Assembly: GCF_001296025.1 (NCBI RefSeq)
Contig: NZ_LJHV01000002.1
Span: 708,288 to 772,287, forward strand
Length of the DNA: 64,000 bases
Direction of reading: 5' to 3'
From: Porphyrobacter sp. AAP60
GTDB lineage: Bacteria; Pseudomonadota; Alphaproteobacteria; Sphingomonadales; Sphingomonadaceae
The notes beneath the pieces were generated by a model that saw only the letters and a list, made by a program, of their open reading frames with translations, ran no database searches and had not been told where the DNA came from. A program made the translations under genes and the position numbers. Below are positions 1 to 8,018 of this stretch, in pieces (position 1 is the stretch's first letter; every line of letters begins with the position of its first letter).

Positions 1-796
1 TCACCAAAGTATTGGCCATCGCCTCGGGAAGATCGGCGAAGGCTTCATCCATCATGCTGGCGGATTTGACGAAGGCCTGCGGGTTGGAGCGGGGGCGTTC
101 CTCCGCCTCGATCTGAGTCGAATTGGCAATGCACAGCATCGCATCATGCGCCTTGTGCATATGCGGTTCGGCGAAATTGGCAGGGTTGGTGGCGACCAGC
201 GGCAGGTCGCGGGCATAGGCGAGATCAATCAGCGCCTCCTCCGCCCGCTCGCACACCGGATCGCCGTGCCGTGCGATCTCGATATAAAGGCGCTGCGGGA
301 ACAGCGCCGCCAGCCGCTCTGCCAGGCGTGTGGCGGCATCGTGTTGTCCTTCGGCCAGCAGGCGGGTCAACCCGCCCTCGCCCGCGCCGGTCAGCGCGAT
401 CAATCCGTCGGTGCGGCCTTCCAGTTCGGCAAGCGTGACGTGCGGTTCACGCTCCAGCGGGCGATCAAGGTGGGCTTGCGATACCAGATGGCACAGGTTG
501 CCATATCCAGCTTCGTCCTGCGCCAGCAAGGCGAGGTAATCGATAACCGCCCCGGCGGATCCTTCAACGCTCTCGCGCACCACGCCCAGCAGTGCGCCGA
601 TGATCGGCTGGACCCCTTCGGCTTTACAGGCAGCCGCAAACGGCATGACCCCGTAGAGCCCGTTGCGGTCACAGATGGCGATGGCGGGATAGCCGCGTTC
701 CTTCGCCAGCTTGGCAATATCCTTGGGATCGATCGCCCCTTCGAGCATCGAGAATGACGAAAGCACACGCAGGGGGACGAAGGGAGCAAAGGGCAT
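1..796 (-). CDS. dnaE: DNA polymerase III alpha subunit, N-terminal part (cut by window start)
   Basis: This is the replicative polymerase subunit of the DNA Pol III holoenzyme; only about the first 265 residues, the PHP domain, lie in the window. Reading from 796 downward gives MPFAPFVPLRVLSS, then a MLEGAIDPKDIAKLA-type segment and AICDRNGLYGVM, which are hallmark N-terminal DnaE motifs. The frame stays open to base 1, so the C-terminus is missing. A GTG at 805 is an alternative start, but ATG at 796 fits the family N-terminus better. It is the last gene of a minus-strand series (lolC, lolD, small unknown, gpx, dnaE). An inverted repeat lies just upstream. Confidence 0.93.
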   Translation of the reverse strand, partial: MPFAPFVPLRVLSSFSMLEGAIDPKDIAKLAKERGYPAIAICDRNGLYGVMPFAAACKAEGVQPIIGALLGVVRESVEGSAGAVIDYLALLAQDEAGYGNLCHLVSQAHLDRPLEREPHVTLAELEGRTDGLIALTGAGEGGLTRLLAEGQHDAATRLAERLAALFPQRLYIEIARHGDPVCERAEEALIDLAYARDLPLVATNPANFAEPHMHKAHDAMLCIANSTQIEAEERPRSNPQAFVKSASMMDEAFADLPEAMANTLV

Positions 797-859
797 GGGC
801 GACACTATGCTTTCGGGTGGGAGATTCGCCAAGCGCGGGCGGCTGTTTTTCCCGCAACT

Positions 860-960
860 CGTCATTGCGAGCGGAGCGAAGCAATCCATGGCCTCGGGGT
901 GCCGCTGAACGGAAAAGGCAGGTCATGGATTGCCGCATCGCTCCGCTCCTCGCAATGACG
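860..960. repeat. Long imperfect inverted repeat between gpx and dnaE
   Basis: The two ends are inverted copies: CGTCATTGCGAGCGGAGCG from 860 and its reverse complement ending at 960, both continuing into CAATCCATG. The arms are about 30-38 bases with a small length difference and a spacer of about 30 bases. This palindromic element type is widespread between genes in Sphingomonadales and some other Alphaproteobacteria. Transcribed, it would form a long hairpin between gpx and dnaE. Confidence 0.85.
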
Positions 961-969
961 AAGGTCGAA

Positions 970-1449
970 CTACAGAAGCGCTTCGATATCCTTGGCGATC
1001 CTGTCTGGCGCATCTGTCGGGCCGTAACGCTTCACCACCTTGCCATCGCGGCCAATCAGGAACTTGGTGAAGTTCCACTTGATCGAGGTCGATCCCATCA
1101 GCCCCTTGGCCGAGGTTTTCATCCAGTCATACAGCGGCGAAGCACCAGCGCCGTTGACGTCCACCTTGGCCATCAGCGGAAAGGTGACGCCGAAATTGAC
1201 CTTGCAGAATTCGGCGATCTCATCGGCATTGCCCGGTTCCTGCCCGCCGAACTGGTTGCAGGGAAAACCCAGCACCTCGAACCCGCGATCCTTGTATTGC
1301 TGGAACAGCTTTTCCAGCCCGTCATATTGCGGGGTGAAGCCGCACTTGCTGGCGGTGTTGACCACCAGCAGCACGGTGCCCAGTTTATGCGACAGGTCGA
1401 GCGGTTCACCGCGATTGGTGGTGACGGTGAAATCGGCAATGGTGGTCAT
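970..1449 (-). CDS. Glutathione peroxidase (cysteine type)
   Basis: A 159-residue thiol peroxidase that reduces peroxides using glutathione or thioredoxin. The peroxidatic Cys is in NTASKCGFT (about residue 36), in the place of the selenocysteine of animal enzymes. The Gln of FPCNQFGGQEPG and the Trp of KWNFTKFLI complete the catalytic set. Length is normal for bacterial GPx/BtuE. The frame extends upstream to 1527, but MTTIADFTV is the family N-terminus, so the start is put at 1449. There is no signal peptide, so it is probably cytoplasmic. It lies 22 bases after the small gene ending at 1472 in the same direction. Confidence 0.93.
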   Translation of the reverse strand: MTTIADFTVTTNRGEPLDLSHKLGTVLLVVNTASKCGFTPQYDGLEKLFQQYKDRGFEVLGFPCNQFGGQEPGNADEIAEFCKVNFGVTFPLMAKVDVNGAGASPLYDWMKTSAKGLMGSTSIKWNFTKFLIGRDGKVVKRYGPTDAPDRIAKDIEALL

Positions 1450-1471
1450 TCGGCCCCCGCAGGAATGGTGT

Positions 1472-1759
1472 CTAGGCCTCGCCTTGTGCGGGAAAATCGG
1501 GGTGGGAGGCAAGCGCCATCGCCTCATCGGCGGAATATTGGCGGTCGCCGGCCTTTTCGATCACGTAGCCGGCGCGTTCTTCTTCCGGCAGCATGGCAAT
1601 ATGGCGGATCATCTCGGCGAATGTGCCGCGGCCCAGCGCCTTACCGCCGTGCAACACACCGCCGCCGCTGTCTTTCGCGTGAAGTGCAGCGCGATCGCTC
1701 CATGCGGTCTCGCCGGTTTTAAGCGTCTCGCCGCCGGACGTGCTGGGATGGTCGGCCAT
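1472..1759 (-). CDS. Small conserved-looking hypothetical protein (95 aa)
   Basis: A 95-residue soluble protein with no signal peptide or membrane segment. It is polar and Gly/Ala-rich at the start (MADHPSTSGGET) and ends in a short helical region with the segment MIRHIAMLPEEERAGY. A good ribosome site (AAGGAG) lies about 8 bases before the ATG at 1759, supporting a real gene. It sits between lolD and gpx on the same strand. I recognise no family with a known function and assign none. Confidence 0.7.
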   Translation of the reverse strand: MADHPSTSGGETLKTGETAWSDRAALHAKDSGGGVLHGGKALGRGTFAEMIRHIAMLPEEERAGYVIEKAGDRQYSADEAMALASHPDFPAQGEA

Positions 1760-1814
1760 GATCGATTTCTCCTTGTTCTAACCCCCTGAATATGGGGCCT
1801 GGGGGGAGGAACCG

Positions 1815-2495
1815 CTAGATCAGCACCCCGTCCTTCAGCCGCACCACACGGTCCATTCGTCCCGCCAGCCGCTCATTATGGGTCGCCACCAGCGCCGCGC
1901 TGCCTTCGCCCCGCACCAGCGCGAGAAATTCGGCCAACACATTGTCGGCGGTGGCTTCGTCGAGATTACCGGTCGGCTCGTCCGCCAGCACCAGCGTGGG
2001 CCGGTTGGCGAGTGCGCGGGCAACCGCGACGCGCTGCTGTTCGCCGCCCGAAAGCTGGCTGGGCCGGTGCGTGAGCCGCGCGCCGAGACCCAGATTGGTC
2101 AGCAGGCTATCAGCGCGCTCCTCGCATTCGGCGCGGGGACGGCCAAGGATCATCTGCGGCATCACCACATTCTCGCGCGCGTTGAAATCGGGCAGCAGGT
2201 GGTGGAACTGGTAAACGAACCCCAGATGGTCACGCCGCAGGCGGGTGCGCTGATCGCTGGCGAGGGTTTCAGCGCGTTCACCCGCCACGCTGATCGATCC
2301 TTCGAACCCGCCTTCCAGCAGGCCGACCGCTTGCAGCAAGGTCGATTTGCCAGAACCCGACGGGCCGAGCAGCGCCACGACTTCGCCCGGCATGATATCA
2401 AGATCGACGCCGCGCAGCACATCGATGCGCTGACCGCCCTGTTCGAAGGCGCGCTTCAGCCCTTTGAGGCTGACGATAGGAGCACCACTATTCAT
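1815..2495 (-). CDS. lolD: Lipoprotein-releasing ABC transporter, ATP-binding protein
   Basis: A 226-residue ATPase of the Lol system, which extracts mature lipoproteins from the inner membrane for transfer to the outer membrane. Walker A is [11 protein letters not shown], the signature is [15 protein letters not shown], and Walker B is [12 protein letters not shown]. The ATG at 2495 overlaps the permease stop as ATGAATAG (8 bases), implying translational coupling; a longer reading upstream would run inside the permease gene. Length matches LolD. The partner permease is the preceding gene. Confidence 0.95.
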   Translation of the reverse strand: MNSGAPIVSLKGLKRAFEQGGQRIDVLRGVDLDIMPGEVVALLGPSGSGKSTLLQAVGLLEGGFEGSISVAGERAETLASDQRTRLRRDHLGFVYQFHHLLPDFNARENVVMPQMILGRPRAECEERADSLLTNLGLGARLTHRPSQLSGGEQQRVAVARALANRPTLVLADEPTGNLDEATADNVLAEFLALVRGEGSAALVATHNERLAGRMDRVVRLKDGVLI

Positions 2496-3741
2496 AACGC
2501 AGCACCTGCACCGGATCGGTATTGGCAGCCTTGAGGGCCGGATAAAGCGTTGCAAGGAAGCTCATCGTCAGCGCCAGCGCCACGATCCCGGCAACTTCCC
2601 ACGGATCGGTGCGCGATGGCAGGGTGCTGAGGAACCGCACTTCGGGATCCCATATCTCCTGACCCGTGGAGAAAGCGATGAAGTCGACAATCGGTTCGCG
2701 GAAGAACAACACTATCGCGCCGAGCAGCAGCCCCGCCATCGTCCCGATCGCACCCACAGTGGTGCCAGTCGTCACGAAAATCTTGAGCAGGCTGCGCCGT
2801 GTCGCGCCCATGGTGCGCATGATCGCGATATCGCGGGTCTTGGCGCGCACCAGCATCACGAGGCTGGACAGGATGTTGAATGCGGCCACCAGCACCATGA
2901 AACTCAAGGCAAAGAACATCGCCACGCGTTCCACCTGCAAGGCTTCGAACAGGGCAGAGTTGATCGTCTTCCAATCCGAGATGATGGCCTTGCCGGTCAG
3001 TTGTTCAGCCACGGGTTTGAGGATTTCGCCAACCTTGTCGGGATCATCCACAGTCACTTCGATCATCCCGATGGTATCGCCCATCAGCAGCAGGGTCTGC
3101 GCATTCTTGATCGGCAGCACGACGAACTTCTGGTCGTAATCATAGATGCCCACTTCGAAGATCGCGCCCACTTCATAACCGATCTGGCGGATCGACGTGC
3201 CGAAGGGAGTGGCACGGCCCTGCGGATTGATGATCGTGATGGTATCGCCCACCCGCGCGCCGATGTTCTGCGCCAGTCGCGATCCTATCGCCACCCGTCC
3301 GGCAGCACCCTGCTCGGATGGCTGGTAAAGGCTGCGAATATCGCCAAGGATCACCTTTTCGCCCAGATCAGTGATCGCTTCGTCGGTCTGTCCGCGCACA
3401 AAAACCGCTTCGACCCGGCCACCGAAGCTCGTCAGCAAGGGCTGTTCGATCAGCGGCGATGCATCGACCACGCCGGGCGTCTTTTCGACATTGGCGAGCA
3501 CGCTTTCCCAATTGTCCAGCCTGCCGCCATAGGCCTGCACGATGGCATGGCCGTTCAGCCCGACGATCTTGTCGAGCAATTCCGCGCGGAAACCGTTCAT
3601 CACGCTCATCACAATCACCAGCATGGCGACCGAGAGCATGACTACGCCGACAGAAATGCCGGCCACCAGCGCAATGAACGCCTCCCCCCTGCCGGGCCAG
3701 AGGTAGCGTTTGGCGATCATCCATTCGAAGGGAGAGAGCAT
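2488..3741 (-). CDS. lolC: Lipoprotein-releasing ABC transporter permease (LolC/LolE family)
   Basis: A 417-residue inner-membrane permease with the LolC/E plan: an N-terminal membrane segment (about residues 20-50), a large periplasmic domain, and three C-terminal membrane segments of the FtsX fold, ending DPVQVLRYE. The N-terminus [14 protein letters not shown] is typical; an upstream in-frame start at 3804 would add 21 atypical residues, so 3741 is chosen. Only one permease gene is seen beside lolD, as in lineages where a single LolF-type protein replaces LolC plus LolE, so it probably acts as a homodimer. It is divergent from purF. Confidence 0.93.
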   Translation of the reverse strand: MLSPFEWMIAKRYLWPGRGEAFIALVAGISVGVVMLSVAMLVIVMSVMNGFRAELLDKIVGLNGHAIVQAYGGRLDNWESVLANVEKTPGVVDASPLIEQPLLTSFGGRVEAVFVRGQTDEAITDLGEKVILGDIRSLYQPSEQGAAGRVAIGSRLAQNIGARVGDTITIINPQGRATPFGTSIRQIGYEVGAIFEVGIYDYDQKFVVLPIKNAQTLLLMGDTIGMIEVTVDDPDKVGEILKPVAEQLTGKAIISDWKTINSALFEALQVERVAMFFALSFMVLVAAFNILSSLVMLVRAKTRDIAIMRTMGATRRSLLKIFVTTGTTVGAIGTMAGLLLGAIVLFFREPIVDFIAFSTGQEIWDPEVRFLSTLPSRTDPWEVAGIVALALTMSFLATLYPALKAANTDPVQVLRYE

Positions 3742-3957
3742 GGGAAGGTCAGTGCTGCCTGTAATGTGAACGCTGGCTGTAGTGCGCCCGCGCACAAGCC
3801 GCAAGCTACAGGCGGGCAGTCACACACCTGTCAGCAAAAAGGCGGGCATCGCAGGCGTGCTTTCCCTTGTAATTGATCCGTCACATCGCCATTGGGACGG
3901 GGCGCCCCGGCGGTGATCCCGCGAACATGTCTGGTGATGCCGATGACACCCCTCAAT
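3742..3957. other. Divergent intergenic region lolC / purF
   Basis: About 216 bases separate the divergent starts of lolC (minus) and purF (plus), so promoters for both should lie here. A perfect palindrome GGGGCGCCCC occurs at 3899-3908 in the purF leader. I see no convincing riboswitch and no clear intrinsic terminator, and I do not assign promoter boxes. Confidence 0.5.
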
Positions 3958-5424
3958 ATGACACACCCCTTCCTTGACGCCGATGGCGACAAGCTGCGCG
4001 AGGAGTGCGGAATTTTCGGCGCGATCAACGCCGCCGATGCCTCCGCTGCGACCGCACTGGGCCTGCACGCGCTCCAGCATCGCGGGCAGGAAGCGGCCGG
4101 AATTGTCAGCTACGACGGCAAGGAATTCTTCGTTCGCCGGGGCCTTGGCCATGTGGCCGAGAACTTCTCCTCGCCCGAAGCGATTGCCGAGCTGCTCGGC
4201 CATATGGCGGCAGGCCATGTGCGCTATTCCACCACCGGCGGATCCGGCCTGCGCAACGTTCAGCCGCTTTATGCCGATTTGGCCAGCGGCGGTTTTGCCG
4301 TGGCGCATAACGGCAATATCTCCAACGCGATGACCTTGCGCAGCGATCTGGTGAACAAGGGCTCGATCTTCCAGTCGACCTCCGATACCGAGGTAATCAT
4401 CCACCTCGTCGCCACCAGCCGCTATCCCACCATTGCCGACAGGCTGGTGGATGCGCTGCGGCTGGTCGAAGGCGCCTATGCGCTGATCGTGATGACGCCC
4501 GAAGGCATGATCGGCTGCCGCGATCCGCTCGGCATCCGCCCGCTGGTCATGGGCCGGATGGGTGATGCGATCCTGTTCGCCTCGGAAACGGTCGCCTTCG
4601 ATGTCGTTGGTGCCGAAGTCATCCGCGAAGTCGAACCGGGCGAGTTGGTGATGGTCGATTTCTCGGGCGAAATCCGCTCTGTGCGCCCCTTCGGCAGCCC
4701 GGCCCCGCGTCCCTGCATCTTCGAACATGTCTATTTCAGCCGCCCCGATTCCGTGTTTGCGGGCCGCAGCGTTTATGAAGCGCGCAAGGCGATCGGCACC
4801 CAACTCGCTATCGAAGCCCCGTGCGAGGCCGATCTGGTCGTGCCCGTGCCCGATAGCGGCGTTCCGGCTGCCATCGGTTTTGCCCAGCAATCGGGCGTCC
4901 CGTTCGAACTCGGCATTATCCGGTCGCACTATGTCGGGCGCACTTTCATCGCACCTTCGGACGGGGCCCGCCATTCAGGTGTGAAACGCAAGCACAACGC
5001 CAACCGCGCACTGGTAGCAGGCAAGCGGATCGTGCTGATCGACGATTCCATCGTGCGCGGCACGACCAGTATGAAGATCGTCGAGATGATGCGCGAGGCA
5101 GGCGCTTCGGAAGTGCATTTCCGCGTCGCCAGTCCGCCCACCGCACATTCCTGCTTCTACGGCGTCGATACGCCCGAACGCTCCAAACTGCTGGCCGCGC
5201 GCATGGATCTTGAACCGATGCGGCAATTCATCAAGGCCGATAGCCTTGCCTTTGTGTCGATTGACGGCCTGTATCGCGCCGTCGGATCGCAAAAGCGCAA
5301 TGCTGCCTGCCCGCAATTCTGCGACGCCTGTTTCACAGGCGACTATCCCACCCGCCTGACCGACCTCGCGCTGTCCGACCAGAAACCTGCCGAGCTTCCC
5401 TTTGCTGATCCGAAAGCTGCCTGA
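3958..5424 (+). CDS. purF: Amidophosphoribosyltransferase
   Basis: It catalyses the first committed step of purine synthesis: PRPP plus glutamine gives phosphoribosylamine. The 488-residue protein has an N-terminal Ntn glutaminase domain. The nucleophilic Cys is in EECGIFG, about residue 17, so a short propeptide must be removed to expose it, as in the Bacillus-type enzyme. The PRPP-binding signature VLIDDSIVRGTT lies in the C-terminal half. The C-terminal cluster CPQFCDACFTGDYP fits the Fe-S-containing class. MTHPFLDADGDKL is taken as the start; two ATGs lie 5 and 7 codons upstream. An SDR gene follows after 6 bases. Confidence 0.95.
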   Translation: MTHPFLDADGDKLREECGIFGAINAADASAATALGLHALQHRGQEAAGIVSYDGKEFFVRRGLGHVAENFSSPEAIAELLGHMAAGHVRYSTTGGSGLRNVQPLYADLASGGFAVAHNGNISNAMTLRSDLVNKGSIFQSTSDTEVIIHLVATSRYPTIADRLVDALRLVEGAYALIVMTPEGMIGCRDPLGIRPLVMGRMGDAILFASETVAFDVVGAEVIREVEPGELVMVDFSGEIRSVRPFGSPAPRPCIFEHVYFSRPDSVFAGRSVYEARKAIGTQLAIEAPCEADLVVPVPDSGVPAAIGFAQQSGVPFELGIIRSHYVGRTFIAPSDGARHSGVKRKHNANRALVAGKRIVLIDDSIVRGTTSMKIVEMMREAGASEVHFRVASPPTAHSCFYGVDTPERSKLLAARMDLEPMRQFIKADSLAFVSIDGLYRAVGSQKRNAACPQFCDACFTGDYPTRLTDLALSDQKPAELPFADPKAA

Positions 5425-5430
5425 CCCGAC

Positions 5431-6162
5431 ATGACCGATGCCCAAGTAAACGATACCGGCAAACCGCTTTCCGGCCGCACCGCGCTTGTCACCGGCGCCA
5501 GCCGCGGGATTGGCGCTGCCACCGCCAAGTCGCTGGCCGCTGCCGGTGCCCATGTCATTCTGGTTGCCCGCAAAGTCAAAGCACTGGAAGCGGTCGAGGA
5601 TGAAATCCACGCCGTTGGCGGCACATCGACCATCGCGCCGATCGATCTGATGGAGCCCGATGCCGTCACCCGCCTTGCCGGAGCCATCGCCGGACGCTGG
5701 CAGACGCTGGACATCATGGTGCTGGCCGCCGCCTATCTGCCCGAACTCACCCCGCTTTCGCAGGTCGAGCCCAAGCAGTTCAATCAGGCGCTGCTGACCA
5801 ACGTGGTTGCGACCCAGGCATTGCTGGCGGGATTCGACCCGCTGCTGCGCCGGGCCGAGGCAGGCCGTATCATCGGCCTGACCAGCAGCGTCGGCGCCGT
5901 GCCCCGCCCCTATTGGGGTGCCTATGGTTCGACCAAGGCGGCGTTCGAAAACCTGCTGGCCACCTATGCCGCCGAAGTGGAGCGCCTCTCCCCGCTGCGT
6001 GTGGCAATCATCGATCCGGGCGCAACCCGCACCGAAATGCGCGCCCGCGCTTATCCGGGCGAAGACCCGCAAAGCCTGAAAGCGCCCGAAGTCGTCGCCG
6101 ATCGTCTGCTTGCTCTGCTGATCGAGGGATTTGACAGCCTGCACCGCGAACGGATCGACTGA
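5431..6162 (+). CDS. Short-chain dehydrogenase/reductase family protein, function unknown
   Basis: A 243-residue Rossmann protein. The cofactor motif is TGASRGIGAAT near residue 21, and the active site is the Ser of LTSSVG with YGSTK (Tyr-x-x-x-Lys). The usual NNAG motif is replaced by VLAAAY, so the fold-stabilising Asn is missing at that point, while the catalytic Tyr/Lys remain. It starts 6 bases after purF and is almost certainly co-transcribed with it. The substrate cannot be told from the sequence. Confidence 0.85.
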   Translation: MTDAQVNDTGKPLSGRTALVTGASRGIGAATAKSLAAAGAHVILVARKVKALEAVEDEIHAVGGTSTIAPIDLMEPDAVTRLAGAIAGRWQTLDIMVLAAAYLPELTPLSQVEPKQFNQALLTNVVATQALLAGFDPLLRRAEAGRIIGLTSSVGAVPRPYWGAYGSTKAAFENLLATYAAEVERLSPLRVAIIDPGATRTEMRARAYPGEDPQSLKAPEVVADRLLALLIEGFDSLHRERID

Positions 6163-6289
6163 TCCTAGGCAATCCTGCTTGCACTACCATTAACCTTTGT
6201 TCGCAACCCGCTCTTAGGGTTTCGGCTTCAGTTTCCGGGGCGGACCACCACCCGCGAGACCAACGGCGACGAACACAGGTTTGACAGCA

Positions 6290-6637
6290 ATGCCGCATGA
6301 CTCAGACGCCTACCGCAAGGCTGCCCAAGAAGACCGCTGCGCACCGCGCACACGGCTGACCATCCCGGCGACCTTGCGCGCTTCGGGCGGGCGGGCCTTC
6401 CAAAGCGTGGTTCACGATCTTTCGATCTCGGGCTTCTCGGCGGCCTCGATCAACCGGATGCATGATGGCCAGATGTGCTGGCTGACCTTGCCCGGGCTTG
6501 AAGCCTTGCGGGCGGAAGTTGTGTGGTGGGACAATTGCGTCGTCGGCTGCGCCTTTTCGGAACTGCTCAGCCCGATCGTACACGACAATATTCTGCAACG
6601 TTACAGCAACATCGGAACCTACCGCCCGGCGACCTGA
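6290..6637 (+). CDS. PilZ domain protein
   Basis: A 115-residue single-domain PilZ protein, a likely c-di-GMP receptor. It carries the two binding signatures: an Arg-rich CAPRTRL stretch near residue 20 and HDLSISGFS (the D/N-x-S-x-x-G motif) near residue 45. ATG 6290 is chosen over TTG 6281 because the AGG at 6277 is well spaced only from the ATG. It is probably monocistronic and is followed by a perfect 36-base palindrome. The tandem GGDEF-EAL-PilZ genes elsewhere in the window could supply the ligand, but no direct link is visible. Confidence 0.85.
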   Translation: MPHDSDAYRKAAQEDRCAPRTRLTIPATLRASGGRAFQSVVHDLSISGFSAASINRMHDGQMCWLTLPGLEALRAEVVWWDNCVVGCAFSELLSPIVHDNILQRYSNIGTYRPAT

Positions 6638-6645
6638 TCCCGCCT

Positions 6646-6681
6646 GCCAGCCCGATGTTTCACGCGAAACATCGGGCTGGC
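6646..6681. other. Perfect 36-base palindrome with a parS-like core
   Basis: Two 16-base arms pair exactly around the 4-base loop ACGC, between the convergent ends of the PilZ gene and the serine-hydrolase gene. The core TGTTTCACGCGAAACA (6656-6671) differs at one position from the chromosomal parS consensus TGTTTCACGTGAAACA bound by ParB. No T-run follows on either strand, so it is a weak candidate for a classical terminator. It may be a bidirectional transcript end, a ParB site, or both. Confidence 0.6.
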
Positions 6682-6751
6682 CCGGCCTGAGCAGGGTCTG
6701 GACAGGGTCTGGCCCGGCCAAGCCGCCACCAGAACCGCGCAAGCTGAGCGC

Positions 6752-7951
6752 CTATTTGATGGTGGTCGCGATCTTGCGGCTCAGATCGAGGAATTGTCCC
6801 CGCTCCGCCCCGCCACTCGCCCGCTGCCAGTTGCCGATATAGGCGAACACCACGCGCTTATCCGGGAATAGGGTTATGGCCTGCCCGAAGATGCCCTGCG
6901 CGCCGTAGGCTCCTTGCGGATAGGTCCACCACTGGTAGCCATAGCCAAAGCCGCTTGTCCCGAAATCGACCGCACTGTCGGTCGCCTCGGCAAACCAGCC
7001 TTCCGGCACGACGCCTTTTCCGCCTTCCAGTGCGAACTGCCCCATGCGGGCATAGTCCGAAAGCCGGATCGACAGGCAGCACCCGCCGATATTGCCGCCG
7101 CGCGGATCGACCATCCAGAACAGGTCGCCTTCGAAACCGGCCGGATCGACAATCTTCGTCTTGGCATATTCGGCCAGCGGCATGCCCACCGCGTTTTCCA
7201 CCAGCAGCCCGATCAGGTTGGTCTCGCCGGTCTTGTAAACCCACTTGGCGCCCGGTTCCGCTTCACGCGGGAGCGCCTTCATCTGGGCGAGAATCGCATC
7301 GGGGCCATATTCGATGGTGAAGAGGTTCATTTTCGCGACGTCGGAATCGGGATCACTATAGTCTTCGTTCCAGCGCACCCCGCTTGTCATGGTGGCGATC
7401 TGCCGCACCGTAACGCCTTCGTAGGCGGAACCCGCAAGGCCCGGGATATATTTCGTGACCGGATCATCCAGACTGGCAATGTGCCCGTCCTTCACCGCTG
7501 CGCCAAGCAGCGTCGAAGTAAAACTCTTGGCGACCGAAAAGCTTGTCCAGCGGTCCTGCGGGCCCATGCCGAGGCCATATTCCTCGTGCACCACCTTGCC
7601 ATCGACCAGCACCATTACCCCGGCGGTCTTGCTCGATTGCACCAGCGCGCTGATCTCCGCCTGCAATTCAGCGCTCAACGGCGCGCCCTTGGTCAGCGCA
7701 CGCGGCGACCTTGCGGCGGGGACTTCGTGCCCGGCAAACCATTGCTCCATCGCGCGGAAACGTTCGGACCGCTGGGAATCGGACCAGAACAGCACTTGCA
7801 GATCAGCCGGATCACGTGCCGGCGGCTGGGTCAGCTGCGCTGTCGGGGCAGGCGGGCCTGCGACCGGGGCGCTTTCGCCATAGCCGCCCGCGCACCCTGC
7901 CAGCAGCGCAGCCAAAACCGCGCCCGAAACCATGCTTGTGACCCTGCCCAT
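6752..7951 (-). CDS. Serine hydrolase lipoprotein, beta-lactamase/class C esterase family
   Basis: A 399-residue exported lipoprotein: the signal peptide ends in LLAGCAGG, a lipobox with the lipidated Cys at about residue 19. The catalytic Ser-x-x-Lys is in SFSVAKSFTS. The usual Tyr-x-Asn is not exact; YKTGETN occupies that place. This family (class C beta-lactamases, D-Ala-D-Ala peptidases, EstB-like esterases) is broad, and six-aminohexanoate-type esterases share the YGLGMG and MTSGVRWNEDY segments. Beta-lactam hydrolysis is not indicated. MGRVTSM at 7951 is chosen as the start because it leads directly into the signal peptide. Confidence 0.85.
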   Translation of the reverse strand: MGRVTSMVSGAVLAALLAGCAGGYGESAPVAGPPAPTAQLTQPPARDPADLQVLFWSDSQRSERFRAMEQWFAGHEVPAARSPRALTKGAPLSAELQAEISALVQSSKTAGVMVLVDGKVVHEEYGLGMGPQDRWTSFSVAKSFTSTLLGAAVKDGHIASLDDPVTKYIPGLAGSAYEGVTVRQIATMTSGVRWNEDYSDPDSDVAKMNLFTIEYGPDAILAQMKALPREAEPGAKWVYKTGETNLIGLLVENAVGMPLAEYAKTKIVDPAGFEGDLFWMVDPRGGNIGGCCLSIRLSDYARMGQFALEGGKGVVPEGWFAEATDSAVDFGTSGFGYGYQWWTYPQGAYGAQGIFGQAITLFPDKRVVFAYIGNWQRASGGAERGQFLDLSRKIATTIK

Positions 7952-8018
7952 CTTTCTCACCCTCTCGTCTGTTAAGCGAAGGGCATAAGCGGACGGGATG
8001 GGCGGGGGCAAGCTTTAC

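Noticed and set aside
3820..4974. A 384-codon open frame opposite purF
   Set aside because: Shadow of purF codon bias; no recognisable motif and no ribosome site.
6687..6712. Short direct repeat (CAGGGTCTGG twice)
   Set aside because: Only two 10-base copies; likely chance or minor slippage with no supporting context.
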